Source: YA12-FULL-51-18 sp041665305
GTDB taxonomy: Bacteria; Elusimicrobiota; Elusimicrobia; Elusimicrobiales; UBA9959
Reading direction: 5' to 3'
DNA length: 64,000 bases
Assembly: GCA_041665305.1 (NCBI GenBank)
Contig: JBAYJD010000009.1
Location: 7,198 to 71,197 of the forward strand
The first letter of the stretch is position 1; every line of letters starts with the position of its first letter. A program made the translations under genes and the position numbers. The notes beneath the pieces are model-generated. The model did not search any database and was not told the DNA's origin. It saw only the letters and a program-made list of their open reading frames with translations. Of the stretch, positions 1-8,238 are shown in pieces.

Positions 1-241
1 CGCCTATGCGGTCGGCCAGCGGTCCGTTGAAGGCGACCGACAGGGCGTAGGTCCAGAAACCGGCCGTGGCGATGATCCCGAAGTCGGCTTTGCTGAGGTG
101 GAAATAATCCATCATCGTCTTGCCGGCGACGTTCAGGTTGTAGCGGCCCATGTAAAATGTCGCGTAGGTAAGACCCAGCGGGAACCAGTTTAAAAAACGG
201 CGCGTCCGGTATTCCCTGGTGTGGTTCATGGGGTTTGACAT
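1..241 (-). CDS. MFS transporter, OPA-like, N-terminal part
   Basis: Only the first 80 codons are in the window; the gene runs off the left edge. Starting at 241 the protein reads MSNPMNHTREYRTRRF, with an alternative ATG at 229. A first membrane segment follows (FPLGLTYATFYMGRYNLNVA), then a second ending in GPLADRIG. The YATFYMGRYNLNVA stretch and the GPLADRIG loop match the organophosphate:phosphate antiporter branch of the major facilitator superfamily (GlpT/UhpT type). The start directly abuts the stop of the TPR gene upstream (TAAATG), so the two are probably co-transcribed. The substrate cannot be told from this fragment. Confidence 0.75.
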   Translation of the reverse strand, partial: MSNPMNHTREYRTRRFLNWFPLGLTYATFYMGRYNLNVAGKTMMDYFHLSKADFGIIATAGFWTYALSVAFNGPLADRIG

Positions 242-2299
242 TTATTCTCCGTTCCAGATCTTGCCCTGGTAGCAGAAGCGTTTTTTCTTGATAGCGCCCG
301 TGCCGAAGAAAGCCGTGCTTTCGGTCAGGTTCGACATTTCGGTGTCGCCGGCCCGGAAGCGTTCGACATAGGTGGACAGGATGACGGCCTCTCTGCGACA
401 ATCACGCTCCGAATAGCATAGAAAATATTTGACGCCGCGCTGCATTTTCAGGAGCCTTATGTCGCAGGGCGGCGTACGGAGCACATCGTCCGGGCAATCG
501 GTCACTTTCAGCAGCCATTCGTATTCCGGTTCCGAGATTTCCCTGAAGCCGGATCTTATCAGTTTTTCAGCTTCGGCGCTTAGCTTTTCCTCTTCCGGGG
601 TGGGGACGGCTTCGTAGGTCGTCAGCCAGGCCTTTTCCCCGGTCTGCGCCCGCCGGTAGGCCTGCATCCCTTCCTTGGTCAGGCGGCCTCCCGGCTCGAA
701 AAGAGGGCGGCCTTTCAGGTCGCGCAGCAGGAAGACGTCCTTCAGGGATATGGCTTTTTTTTCAAAGAAGCTGATCGCGTCGCGCGTCAGGTAGCCTAGG
801 AAGCTTTTAAACCCCGCCAAAGAGAGCACCAGGCCCGTATGGTCCTGCTCCTGTCTCTCCAGGATGAGACCGCTGGTGTAAGGGGTTTTGGAGCGCAGGT
901 AGTCCACCGCCCCGTTGCGTTCCGCCAGGCGGATGGTCCCGAGCAGTTCGAGGTCCTCCCGGGAGGCTGAGAGCTGGTTGTCGGCCGCGGCGCCGCGGAA
1001 TTGCAGCTGCGCCAGCAGCTGGCTGTTGGAAAGAAGTTCGAAGCTGATCTCGTCCAGGCGTTCCCGCGCTTTCGCGTTGGCCGGCTCGGCTTTCAGGACC
1101 CGGGCGTAGAGTTCCCCGGCTTTTTTCAGGTCGCCCGCGGCTTCGTGCGTTTGGGCCAGTCCCAGCAGGGCGTTCAGGTCGTTCTTGTTTATCTCCAGGG
1201 CTTTGGCGTAGTACCTGACGGCTTCGGGGTTGTTGTTAAGTTTGAAATAGATCTGGGCCGTTTTCAGGTGGCAGAAAGCCGTCATGGGGCCGTCCCCGCC
1301 GAATAGCGCGGCGGCGGCCCGGTATTCGCCCGCGGCCTCTTCGTATTTACCGAGACGCATCAGATAATCGGCCCGGTCGAGCTTAATGCGCGGCTCGCGG
1401 GGGGCCAGCGCGGAGCAGGCCGCCAGTTTCTTTTCCACCGCCGCCGCATCCCCGCTCCGTTTGAGCCCCTCGGCCTCTTTAACGCAGATTTCAAAAATTT
1501 TTTTAGGCGCGGCGGATGGAACCACGGCCGCGGCCGGAGCGGCCGGTTTCACGTGGGGTTTGACGGGGGGGGTGACGGGGGCGGCCGCCAGTTTGTTGAT
1601 CTTCTCCCGGACCCTCCCGGCATAGGCCGCGGCGTTGAGTTCCTCGGAATGCTTCAGCAGTTCCCCGGCTTTGCGATAGTTCTTAAGGGCGCCGGCCGTG
1701 TTCCCGGCCCGTTCGTGTCCGGCCGCCAGGTAATAATATGCCTTGTAGTTGTCCGTGGAAATTTCCACGCCCTGGGCCAGCGTTTCCAGAGCCCTGGCGT
1801 TATCGCCGTTCGCGGAGTAGGTCAGGCCGAGTTCCCGGTAGACCGGCCAGGCCGCGGGATCGAGCGTCCTGGCTTTTTTGCAATTGGACAGGGCTTGCGG
1901 TTTCCGCCCGTCCCCCCTGAGGAGTTTGCAGAAGCCCAGGTAATAAATATATTCGCCGGTCGCGCGGGCGGAGGCTTTATTGGTTATTACGCGCAGGGCC
2001 TCAGCCTGTTTCGAAGGACCATCGGGGAGTATTTCCAACGCGTAAGCGTACAGGTCCTTGTTGAAAGGGTCCTTGTCCAGGGCCGCCAGGCAGGTTTCAA
2101 GCGCTTTAGACGCATTTCCCAGCCGGTAATATCCGGCGGCCTGCGAGAGCGCCGGGGCGGTTTCGACCGCGCCCGCCCCGCAGTTTATCAACGGGATGAC
2201 GAAGAGCATCAGGCCCGCGGCGGCGGTTTTAACCCCGCGCTCTCTTGCCGCAGGGCGGGGTATGGTAAAAATTTTTAATAAAATGTTGTCGGGCGGCAT
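242..2299 (-). CDS. TPR-repeat exported protein
   Basis: About 685 residues. An N-terminal hydrophobic segment (AAAGLMLFVIPLINC) suggests export; LINC could be a non-canonical lipobox. Helical tetratricopeptide repeats follow, first block about residues 50-240, then an Ala/Pro-rich linker (VTPPVKPHVKPAAPAAAVV) and a second block with motifs such as AVRYYAKALEINKNDLNALLGLAQTHEAAGD (quoted in part: ALEINKNDLNALLGLA). The C-terminal 250 residues are not recognised. The start is uncertain: the ATG at 2299 is four bases after the dcd stop, but codons 5-16 lie in an AT-rich palindromic repeat found between genes elsewhere in the window. An ATG at 2209 would give a shorter signal sequence. TPR proteins usually scaffold protein complexes; no specific partner is evident. 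Confidence 0.7.
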   Translation of the reverse strand: MPPDNILLKIFTIPRPAARERGVKTAAAGLMLFVIPLINCGAGAVETAPALSQAAGYYRLGNASKALETCLAALDKDPFNKDLYAYALEILPDGPSKQAEALRVITNKASARATGEYIYYLGFCKLLRGDGRKPQALSNCKKARTLDPAAWPVYRELGLTYSANGDNARALETLAQGVEISTDNYKAYYYLAAGHERAGNTAGALKNYRKAGELLKHSEELNAAAYAGRVREKINKLAAAPVTPPVKPHVKPAAPAAAVVPSAAPKKIFEICVKEAEGLKRSGDAAAVEKKLAACSALAPREPRIKLDRADYLMRLGKYEEAAGEYRAAAALFGGDGPMTAFCHLKTAQIYFKLNNNPEAVRYYAKALEINKNDLNALLGLAQTHEAAGDLKKAGELYARVLKAEPANAKARERLDEISFELLSNSQLLAQLQFRGAAADNQLSASREDLELLGTIRLAERNGAVDYLRSKTPYTSGLILERQEQDHTGLVLSLAGFKSFLGYLTRDAISFFEKKAISLKDVFLLRDLKGRPLFEPGGRLTKEGMQAYRRAQTGEKAWLTTYEAVPTPEEEKLSAEAEKLIRSGFREISEPEYEWLLKVTDCPDDVLRTPPCDIRLLKMQRGVKYFLCYSERDCRREAVILSTYVERFRAGDTEMSNLTESTAFFGTGAIKKKRFCYQGKIWNGE
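2263..2285. repeat. AT-rich palindromic repeat copy at start of the TPR gene
   Basis: Contains GGTAAAAATTTTTA next to a GGGCGGGG tract, the same combination seen between genes at 23.1, 27.2 and 28.6 kb. Here it lies in the presumed N-terminal codons of the TPR gene. Confidence 0.55.
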
Positions 2300-2300
2300 T

Positions 2301-2858
2301 CTATTTGCGGATCCTCGGCAGGGTGACTCCGCGCTGGGACTGGTATTTTCCTTTCCTGTCCCTGTAGGAGATCCCGCAGATCTGGTCGGATTCAAGAAAA
2401 ACAAGCTGGGCGATGCCCTCGTCGGAATAGATCTTGGCGGGCAGGGGGGTGGTGTTGGAGATCTCAAGGGTCAGATGCCCTTCCCATTCCGGCTCCAGGG
2501 GCGTGATGTTGACCACGATCCCGCAGCGGGCATAGGTGCTCTTGCCTATGCACAACCCTATCACATTGCGGGGGATCCTGAAATATTCCACCGAACGGGC
2601 CAGCGCGAAAGAGTGCGCCGGCACGATGCAGTACGGCGCTTTAAGGTCCACAAAGGATTTGGGGCTGAAGTTCTTGGGGTCCACCAGGCAGTTATGGACA
2701 TCTGTGAAAACCTTGTATTCGTCGGAGACGCGGATGTCGTAGCCGTAGGAGGAGAGGCCGTAGGAGACCTTGTTCCTGGCGTTAAGCTTCTCCACGAAAG
2801 GCGAGATCATTTTTCCCTCGAGGCACATCTTCCGTATCCACAGGTCCGATTTCAGCAT
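2301..2858 (-). CDS. dcd: dCTP deaminase
   Basis: About 185 residues. It deaminates dCTP to dUTP, feeding dTMP synthesis in the cytoplasm. The family core is clear: HSFALARSVEYFRIP, then GKSTYARCGIVV (the conserved Ser-Arg triphosphate contacts), then PEWEGHLTLEISN with the catalytic glutamate region, and a C-terminal RGVTLPRI tail. The chosen ATG at 2858 has an AAGGAGA ribosome site eight bases upstream, and that site lies inside the last codons of the synthase gene. TAA of the upstream gene and this ATG are separated by one base (TAAGATG), so translational coupling is likely. The longer open frame upstream would add 26 unrelated residues encoded in the other gene's palindrome and is rejected. 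Confidence 0.93.
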   Translation of the reverse strand: MLKSDLWIRKMCLEGKMISPFVEKLNARNKVSYGLSSYGYDIRVSDEYKVFTDVHNCLVDPKNFSPKSFVDLKAPYCIVPAHSFALARSVEYFRIPRNVIGLCIGKSTYARCGIVVNITPLEPEWEGHLTLEISNTTPLPAKIYSDEGIAQLVFLESDQICGISYRDRKGKYQSQRGVTLPRIRK

Positions 2859-2859
2859 C

Positions 2860-3789
2860 TTATGTTCTCCTTGCAAAAGGAGCCAGGCTCCTTTTGTACG
2901 CTTTCCGGGCCCGGTATACCGCCCGGACCTTTTCAAATAAATTCAGGCGGATCCGCGGGCCGGCGGTCCTGAACCGCCGCGCCTCCAGTTTGTCCAGCAG
3001 GTCCGAATAGAGACGGTCCATGACGAACGCGCTTAAAAGCCCCGGCTTGTCCGCGCGGCCGGCCAGGGTCCGCGCGGCCGCGTAAAAAACGCGCGCCCGA
3101 GCGGCCTCGAACTTCATTAATTCTATAAAATTGGCCGGATAATTGAAATTCCGCAAGGAGGGGTCTGCTTCGCTTTGGGATAGCTTCGCAGGACCTTGTT
3201 CCAGGGAAGTCCGGGGAGGGAAGGAGGAACGGTCGCAGCCGAATTTCCTCAGGTCTTCCAGCGGAATATAGGTCCGGCCAAGCCGGGCGTCTTCGAAGAC
3301 ATCCCTTATAATGTTGGTGAGCTGCACGGCGTAGCCGAGATTTTCCGCGTAGGCTTCGGCGCCGGCGCCGCGCCAGCCGAAGATCTCCAAGGCCGACAGT
3401 CCCACGGCGGAGGCGACGCGGTACATGTAGAATTTGAGTTCCTCAAAGGAAGCGTATTCCTTCTTGCGCGCGTCCAGCCCCACGCCTTCCAGCAGCAGCA
3501 GGAAATTCTCCTTGCGCATGGAGAATGTTTTTGCCGCCCAGGCCAGCTCTTCTTCAAGCCTCCCCCGGGGCGCGCCGCCCGAGAAAAGGGCTTCGATCCG
3601 TTCCTTCCAGGCGGCCAGGGCGGCCTCTTTTTCAGGCGGCGCGGCGGCGCCAGCGTCCGCTATGTCGTCCACCGTCCTGGCATAGCCGTAAAACGCGGAC
3701 AACGCCCGGCGTTGTTCCGGTTCCAGGAATAAAAAGGCGGGCTTGAAACTGGATCCCGCTTCATAGGAGCAAGTAGGATTGAGGGGCAT
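2860..3789 (-). CDS. Squalene/phytoene synthase family protein
   Basis: 309 residues. Family members condense two prenyl diphosphates head-to-head, giving phytoene, presqualene diphosphate or dehydrosqualene. The first Asp-rich motif is DDIAD (41-45) and the second is NIIRDVFED with Asp163 and Asp167, followed by LGRTYIPLEDL. Both diphosphate-Mg sites are therefore intact. Residues about 184-210 (SSFPPRTSLEQGPAKLSQ) look like an extra loop in the position after the second motif. The C-terminal residues KRSLAPFA are encoded by a 21-base palindrome repeated elsewhere. No other carotenoid or hopanoid gene is nearby, so HpnD, HpnC or CrtB function cannot be separated. The gene sits upstream of dcd in a minus-strand run. 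Confidence 0.85.
   Translation of the reverse strand: MPLNPTCSYEAGSSFKPAFLFLEPEQRRALSAFYGYARTVDDIADAGAAAPPEKEAALAAWKERIEALFSGGAPRGRLEEELAWAAKTFSMRKENFLLLLEGVGLDARKKEYASFEELKFYMYRVASAVGLSALEIFGWRGAGAEAYAENLGYAVQLTNIIRDVFEDARLGRTYIPLEDLRKFGCDRSSFPPRTSLEQGPAKLSQSEADPSLRNFNYPANFIELMKFEAARARVFYAAARTLAGRADKPGLLSAFVMDRLYSDLLDKLEARRFRTAGPRIRLNLFEKVRAVYRARKAYKRSLAPFARRT
2875..2895. repeat. 21-base palindrome (AAAAGGAGCC/GGCTCCTTTT) within a coding end
   Basis: Two 10-base arms, AAAAGGAGCC and GGCTCCTTTT, around one central base. It encodes the last residues of the prenyl synthase. The identical element occurs at 49952-49972, with variants at 49998-50018 and 11631-11651. Confidence 0.85.
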
Positions 3790-3854
3790 ATTTGCCGCAG
3801 GGCGCCGGGCACGGGTAAACGGCGGCGGACTAGCGCAAGTCCGTCCGCCGCGCG

Positions 3855-5234
3855 CTAATTTATTTTCTCCAGATAATCCATGAAGCTCCGCCAGTGGGAA
3901 ATTTTTTCAAATTTCAGCGTGGAGTAGGTCGGGTAATATTCTATGAGACTGCCGGGTTTGCCGGGGATATCTATCGCGATGCCGTAGGCGTCGGAATATT
4001 TCTTGCCGGTGCGGTCGCGGCCCAGGCCCGTGTTCCGGACCACCAGTTCCCTGGCGATGAACTTGTTAAGGTCCAGGCCGGCGGCTTGCAGGTTCCTGGC
4101 CCCGGGTCTCGCGGTATCCAGGCCCGCATTCACCAGCTTTACGAAATGTGAAAGGTCCGCGTAAAAAGAGATCTGTTTGTCGGGGTCGGTGAGTTCGTCC
4201 CCGACTTCGAACCGCAGCACTTCGGCCTTGGCGTTCCTGTAGGCTGCGGTATCGTTTACCCTCATGGCGAGCCTGGCCCAGTTCCCTGTCTTCCGGGCGA
4301 AAGCTTCCAGTTTGCGCGCTCTGACGGCCGAAAGCTGGACGCCGTATTTGGCTTTTTCCAGCATGTCGGCGTACTCCGGGCGGGAATACATCTCCTTGAA
4401 AGTGTCGACAAGGCGTATTCCGGCTTTGGCGGCGGAAACTCCCGGATCGGCGAGCATCTGCGCGAAAAAGTCCTCGAAATTAAAACTGGGCAGTTGGATC
4501 ACTTCTTCGGAGCCGACTATGATGTCCGCCCCGTCCTTAAGCTCCAGAGCCACTTCGGCCATCTGCATGAAACAGGCCATGGACGCGTAAAGGTCCACCC
4601 GTCCGGCTTCCCTGAAGATCTTTCCCAGGTCGGCGGTCTTTATATAGTTGCCGCTGGCGAAATCAAAGGAAATGGACCTGTCCGCGGCGGGTTTTGCGCC
4701 TGATTTTACCGGGTCGATCCAGCCCCAGCCGTGGTCCCAGATAATGAACATGTACCGTCTGGCCGGGTAATTGGTTTTGGCCCATTTCACGAAAGAGGCG
4801 GCTTCCTTATAGTCTCCCATGTCGGCATTGCCCAGGTCCATAAGGACGGGGGAGGAGATATGTTCCTTATCGGCGTCCCTGACCACGAAGTAGCGGCGTA
4901 CGCCTTCCCAGTCCCCGTCGGCCGTCGTGTCTCCGTCCAGGCCCCTGGCGCGGCCCAATTCGACCACGATATTCACTTTTTCACCGGAGCCGACCGTTTC
5001 GAACCGGTTCATATCGTTCAAGGCGAAAGGTTCGATGTTGCTTTTGCCGTTCATAAAGACCATGATAGTCCAGTCTTTTTTTACATCCGGCCCTGCGTCG
5101 CGGCGCGGGGCCGGCGCGGTTTGGGCGGAGGCCTTTACATCTCCGGCGGTAACGGAGGGCAGTTTGAAATCAGCGCGGAGGGGAGGAACTGAAGCTGCAA
5201 GAAGCGTTAAGAACATCAAGGCGGTTTTGATCAT
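3855..5234 (-). CDS. Secreted clostripain-family (C11) cysteine peptidase, variant S1 site
   Basis: 459 residues with a signal peptide (MIKTALMFLTLLAASVPPLRA). The C11 core begins at WTIMVFMNGKSNI (about 55). The catalytic His168 is in IIWDHGWGW and the catalytic Cys221 in YASMACFMQMAEVALEL. Clostripain-like enzymes cleave after Arg or Lys. The usual motif is (S/F)DAC; here the acidic residue two before the cysteine is Met219, whereas the paralogue at 43.6 kb keeps Asp. In the PmC11 structure that Asp lines the S1 pocket, so specificity may differ; this is inference. A GGAG site lies six bases before the ATG. The gene is separated by 65 bases from the prenyl synthase downstream and could be monocistronic. 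Confidence 0.85.
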   Translation of the reverse strand: MIKTALMFLTLLAASVPPLRADFKLPSVTAGDVKASAQTAPAPRRDAGPDVKKDWTIMVFMNGKSNIEPFALNDMNRFETVGSGEKVNIVVELGRARGLDGDTTADGDWEGVRRYFVVRDADKEHISSPVLMDLGNADMGDYKEAASFVKWAKTNYPARRYMFIIWDHGWGWIDPVKSGAKPAADRSISFDFASGNYIKTADLGKIFREAGRVDLYASMACFMQMAEVALELKDGADIIVGSEEVIQLPSFNFEDFFAQMLADPGVSAAKAGIRLVDTFKEMYSRPEYADMLEKAKYGVQLSAVRARKLEAFARKTGNWARLAMRVNDTAAYRNAKAEVLRFEVGDELTDPDKQISFYADLSHFVKLVNAGLDTARPGARNLQAAGLDLNKFIARELVVRNTGLGRDRTGKKYSDAYGIAIDIPGKPGSLIEYYPTYSTLKFEKISHWRSFMDYLEKIN

Positions 5235-5292
5235 AGGAGCTCCGATGTATATTCTAGGATAAGGTGAAGTCTATAAATAATCGCCGCACAAA

Positions 5293-7566
5293 TCAACCGC
5301 CGCCGGCTATCCGGAGTTTTTCCGTGATAAGGGCGTCATAATAGGCGGAGAGACTTTCCCGGTTGGACGCGGCTTTGTAGACTTTGCCGATGGGGAAGAC
5401 GAACGTTTTCCAGGGCAGCTGCATGGACCAGAGCCCGTCATTGCCCTCCGTGTTGTACCAGACCGCCCTGAGATCCCTCATCAGGATCTCCGCCAGAATG
5501 TGCCCGCAGCAGCGCAGGAGCTTCCAGCCGTCGGTGGTGGGGGGGGTGTCCGGGGTGAATTTTTCCTTAAGGACGGCTTCCAGCTTTATGATCCCCGACC
5601 GGCCCAGTTCTATGCCGCTCGTTTCCTCCAGGGTTGAGGTCAGCAGTATGATGCGCCGGTGTTCGGTCTGCGCATCGATATTCCGTTCGGGGTGGCTGGG
5701 GACCTTGCTTTGGACCGCGGCCGCGCCCTGCGGTTTTTCGGTATGCGCCTCGCCGAGCTCCTCTTCGAGATATTGCAGATATTTCGTAAGCCAGCCCGGT
5801 TCTGGAACGGTTTCCTTCCACAACAGCTTCCAGACGCGCTGTATGGGGTAGGTCGCCAGTTGTCTCGGGGCCTCAAAAGTCATCGGCCAGCCCCAGTGGT
5901 CGAAATCGGGCAGCTTTATGAGCCGGCCTTTATATCTTTCCTGCAGGAGAAAGCAAAAAAAAGCCGAGCAGTCTTTTACCGTTTCTATGGCTTCCTGCGG
6001 GTCCTGCCTGGCCCGTATAAAGGTCAGCCGCAGCTTTTTTTCCACTTCCGCCAGGCCGTCCGCGTTAAAATATATTTTTTTGTTGAATTCGTCCTCCATG
6101 GCGGCCGCCAGGTTGAACGCGCGCCCAAGGAAGTCGTCCTTCCTGGTCTCTGCTTCCGTGCGCGCCGCGGCGGAGTTGGAAGTTTCCATGAGCGATTCCA
6201 TTTCAAGCGCCGGAGGAAGCTGTCCGGAGGGTTCCGCCGGCGTCAGGGGGACGGCGGACACGGGGGCGGGGGGAGCCGTTTGCGCGTTCGTTTTGAGGGA
6301 AGCGGCTTCCAGGGAAATCGCGACTGGTTCTTCCGTGGTTTGAGACGGCAGCGGGCGGGCGGGCGCCGGAGGAGGGGCTTCCCGGTGGACTCTTGAGGCT
6401 TCCAGCAGCCGTACGGCGGATTCCCGGGGCAGTTCCGCCGCCAGGCGCCCGGCCGAATCCAGGTCGGTAAGGGCCAGATCGTTTATCAGGGCGGCGGCCT
6501 CCTGCAATTTCCCCGTTCTTATGAGCGCGAAGCCGAGGTTCGCTTTGGACCGGACCGAGGGCCAAAGGGCCGCGGCTTTACGGTAGCAGGTTTCGGCCTC
6601 GGCGAGGTTCCCGGTACGGAAATGCAGGTCCCCCATGCTGGAAAAGATCATGGGTATCAGGGGGGATACGGTCGTGAGCGCGCCCGTGAAAGCGGCCAGG
6701 CTTTCATTGATGCGGACCCGGTCGTTGCCTTGCGCCGCTTGTCTCATGAGCGCGCAGCCTGCGCCAAAAAGGGCCGCCGCTTTTTCGGAAGGATTCTGCG
6801 CGAGCGTCCGGAAAGTGTCCAGGGCTTCGGTTATTCTTCCTTCTTCCAGGCGCAGCCAGGCCAGCTCCGTCTTTTTTTTGTTTTCGCAGGGGGCGCCGGC
6901 GGGGATCCTGTCAAGCCACTGGCGGGCCTTCGCGGTCTCTCCGGTCCGGCGCCGGATCAGCGCCCGGTAGTAATAAAACTCGGGCGTTTGAAAATCCTTG
7001 ACATAATCGGAGGCCTCCTGGAGGAGGCCCAGTCCGATAAGTACTTCGGCGTAGCGGCCGCAGGGCCGGGACGGCTCCGCGGCCATCAGCGCGCAGGCCA
7101 TATAGTTGGCGCGGTGCAGGTTCCCCAGGTTCGCTTCGCTCTGAAGCGCCGTTTCAAGGTCCTCTCCGGCCGGCAGCGGGGCGGGCGTTTGCAGGTAGCC
7201 TATGATCGCAGAGATCTGCCGTTTATCCAGGCGGACCGCGGCGGACGGGGCGCCCTCCCCGGGCTTCGGCGGGGGATTGAAAATGAAGGCGCCGGCCGCC
7301 GGGGCGCTGAAAAGCGTTTGCAGGAAGGGGAGCGGCGGTTTGGCAACATAGGGAGAGCCCGCCAGCCTCGGGTCAGTGAAAACGGGCAGGCATGAAGGCT
7401 CTTTCTCCCCATAAGCGGAGACGGTATAAAAGGTGAAGGGGCCGGCCTGCGCCGGGGCCACGGGGGACGCGAGTTCTGGAAAGCCCCTGAAAGCTTCGGT
7501 TATCTCATTAAGCGACGGCGTTCCGGACAGCCTGAATATGGTAAAATCGGGAAACTGATCGGCCAT
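5293..7566 (-). CDS. SseB-like N-terminal domain + TPR protein
   Basis: 757 residues, no signal peptide, so probably cytoplasmic. Residues about 40-130 resemble the SseB N-terminal domain: a CLPVFTDPRLAG motif, then AGAFIFNPPPKPGEGAP and a hydrophobic RQISAIIGYL helix. TPR-like helices follow from about 140 to 380 (for example NLAEAETCYRKAAALWPS). A Pro/Ala-rich linker leads to a C-terminal domain of about 250 residues with many aromatic residues (FDHWGWPMTFEAPRQL) that I do not recognise. SseB-type proteins in other bacteria include secretion chaperones and stress proteins, but the resemblance is weak. It is divergent from rdgB across a 45-base AT-rich gap, which must hold promoters for both. 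Confidence 0.65.
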   Translation of the reverse strand: MADQFPDFTIFRLSGTPSLNEITEAFRGFPELASPVAPAQAGPFTFYTVSAYGEKEPSCLPVFTDPRLAGSPYVAKPPLPFLQTLFSAPAAGAFIFNPPPKPGEGAPSAAVRLDKRQISAIIGYLQTPAPLPAGEDLETALQSEANLGNLHRANYMACALMAAEPSRPCGRYAEVLIGLGLLQEASDYVKDFQTPEFYYYRALIRRRTGETAKARQWLDRIPAGAPCENKKKTELAWLRLEEGRITEALDTFRTLAQNPSEKAAALFGAGCALMRQAAQGNDRVRINESLAAFTGALTTVSPLIPMIFSSMGDLHFRTGNLAEAETCYRKAAALWPSVRSKANLGFALIRTGKLQEAAALINDLALTDLDSAGRLAAELPRESAVRLLEASRVHREAPPPAPARPLPSQTTEEPVAISLEAASLKTNAQTAPPAPVSAVPLTPAEPSGQLPPALEMESLMETSNSAAARTEAETRKDDFLGRAFNLAAAMEDEFNKKIYFNADGLAEVEKKLRLTFIRARQDPQEAIETVKDCSAFFCFLLQERYKGRLIKLPDFDHWGWPMTFEAPRQLATYPIQRVWKLLWKETVPEPGWLTKYLQYLEEELGEAHTEKPQGAAAVQSKVPSHPERNIDAQTEHRRIILLTSTLEETSGIELGRSGIIKLEAVLKEKFTPDTPPTTDGWKLLRCCGHILAEILMRDLRAVWYNTEGNDGLWSMQLPWKTFVFPIGKVYKAASNRESLSAYYDALITEKLRIAGGG

Positions 7567-7611
7567 AATATGTTATTGTATATTTTTAGTTCGCGCTTTT
7601 GTCAATAAACT

Positions 7612-8217
7612 ATGAAACCTATAGTGGTGCTTGCCACACGCAACAGGCATAAACTGGGAGAGCTCCTGGCGCTTATCCCGGGGCTTGAACTCGAATTCAG
7701 GACGCTTGCGGACTTTCCCGGCGCGCCGGAAGTGGTCGAGGACGGGAAAACCCTGGAAGAGAACGCGGTCAAGAAAGCCGGGAGCGCCGCTCTTTTTTGC
7801 GGCCTCTGGGCGCTGGCGGACGATACGGGGCTTGAGGTCGACGCCCTTGGCGGAGCGCCAGGGGTTTATTCCGCCAGGTATGCCGGCCCGGGCCGCTCCT
7901 ATGCGGATAATAATCTCAAGCTCCTGGCTGAGCTTGACGGCGTTCCTCCAGGGCGGAGGACGGCCAGGTTCAGTTGCGTGATGGCCCTGGCTTCTCCCGG
8001 AGGTCCGGTGACGACCGTCGAAGGCCGCCTGGAGGGCGTTATCGCCCTTGCCGCTTTCGGCGCGAACGGTTTCGGCTACGACCCGCTGTTCGTGGCGGCC
8101 GGGCAGGAAAAGACCCTGGCCGAGCTCGCTCCTGAGGAGAAGAACGCCCTGAGCCATCGCGCCGCCGCCGTCAGGAAAATGGAGCCGTATCTGAGAAGGC
8201 TGAAGGCCGTTCGGTAA
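7612..8217 (+). CDS. rdgB: XTP/dITP pyrophosphatase (RdgB/HAM1)
   Basis: 201 residues, the normal length. It hydrolyses non-canonical purine triphosphates (XTP, dITP, ITP) to monophosphates and pyrophosphate, keeping them out of DNA and RNA. The signature elements are all present: LATRNRHKLGEL at the N terminus, EDGKTLEENAVKKA, ADDTGLEVDALGGAPGVYSARYAG, NGFGYDPLF and a final LSHRAAAVRKM. The ATG at 7612 has no visible ribosome site and a TAAACT hexamer lies directly before it, so a very short or absent leader is possible. The next gene, a histidine kinase, starts 21 bases downstream. Confidence 0.95.
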   Translation: MKPIVVLATRNRHKLGELLALIPGLELEFRTLADFPGAPEVVEDGKTLEENAVKKAGSAALFCGLWALADDTGLEVDALGGAPGVYSARYAGPGRSYADNNLKLLAELDGVPPGRRTARFSCVMALASPGGPVTTVEGRLEGVIALAAFGANGFGYDPLFVAAGQEKTLAELAPEEKNALSHRAAAVRKMEPYLRRLKAVR

Positions 8218-8238
8218 TGCTATAATTATTCCGGTAAA

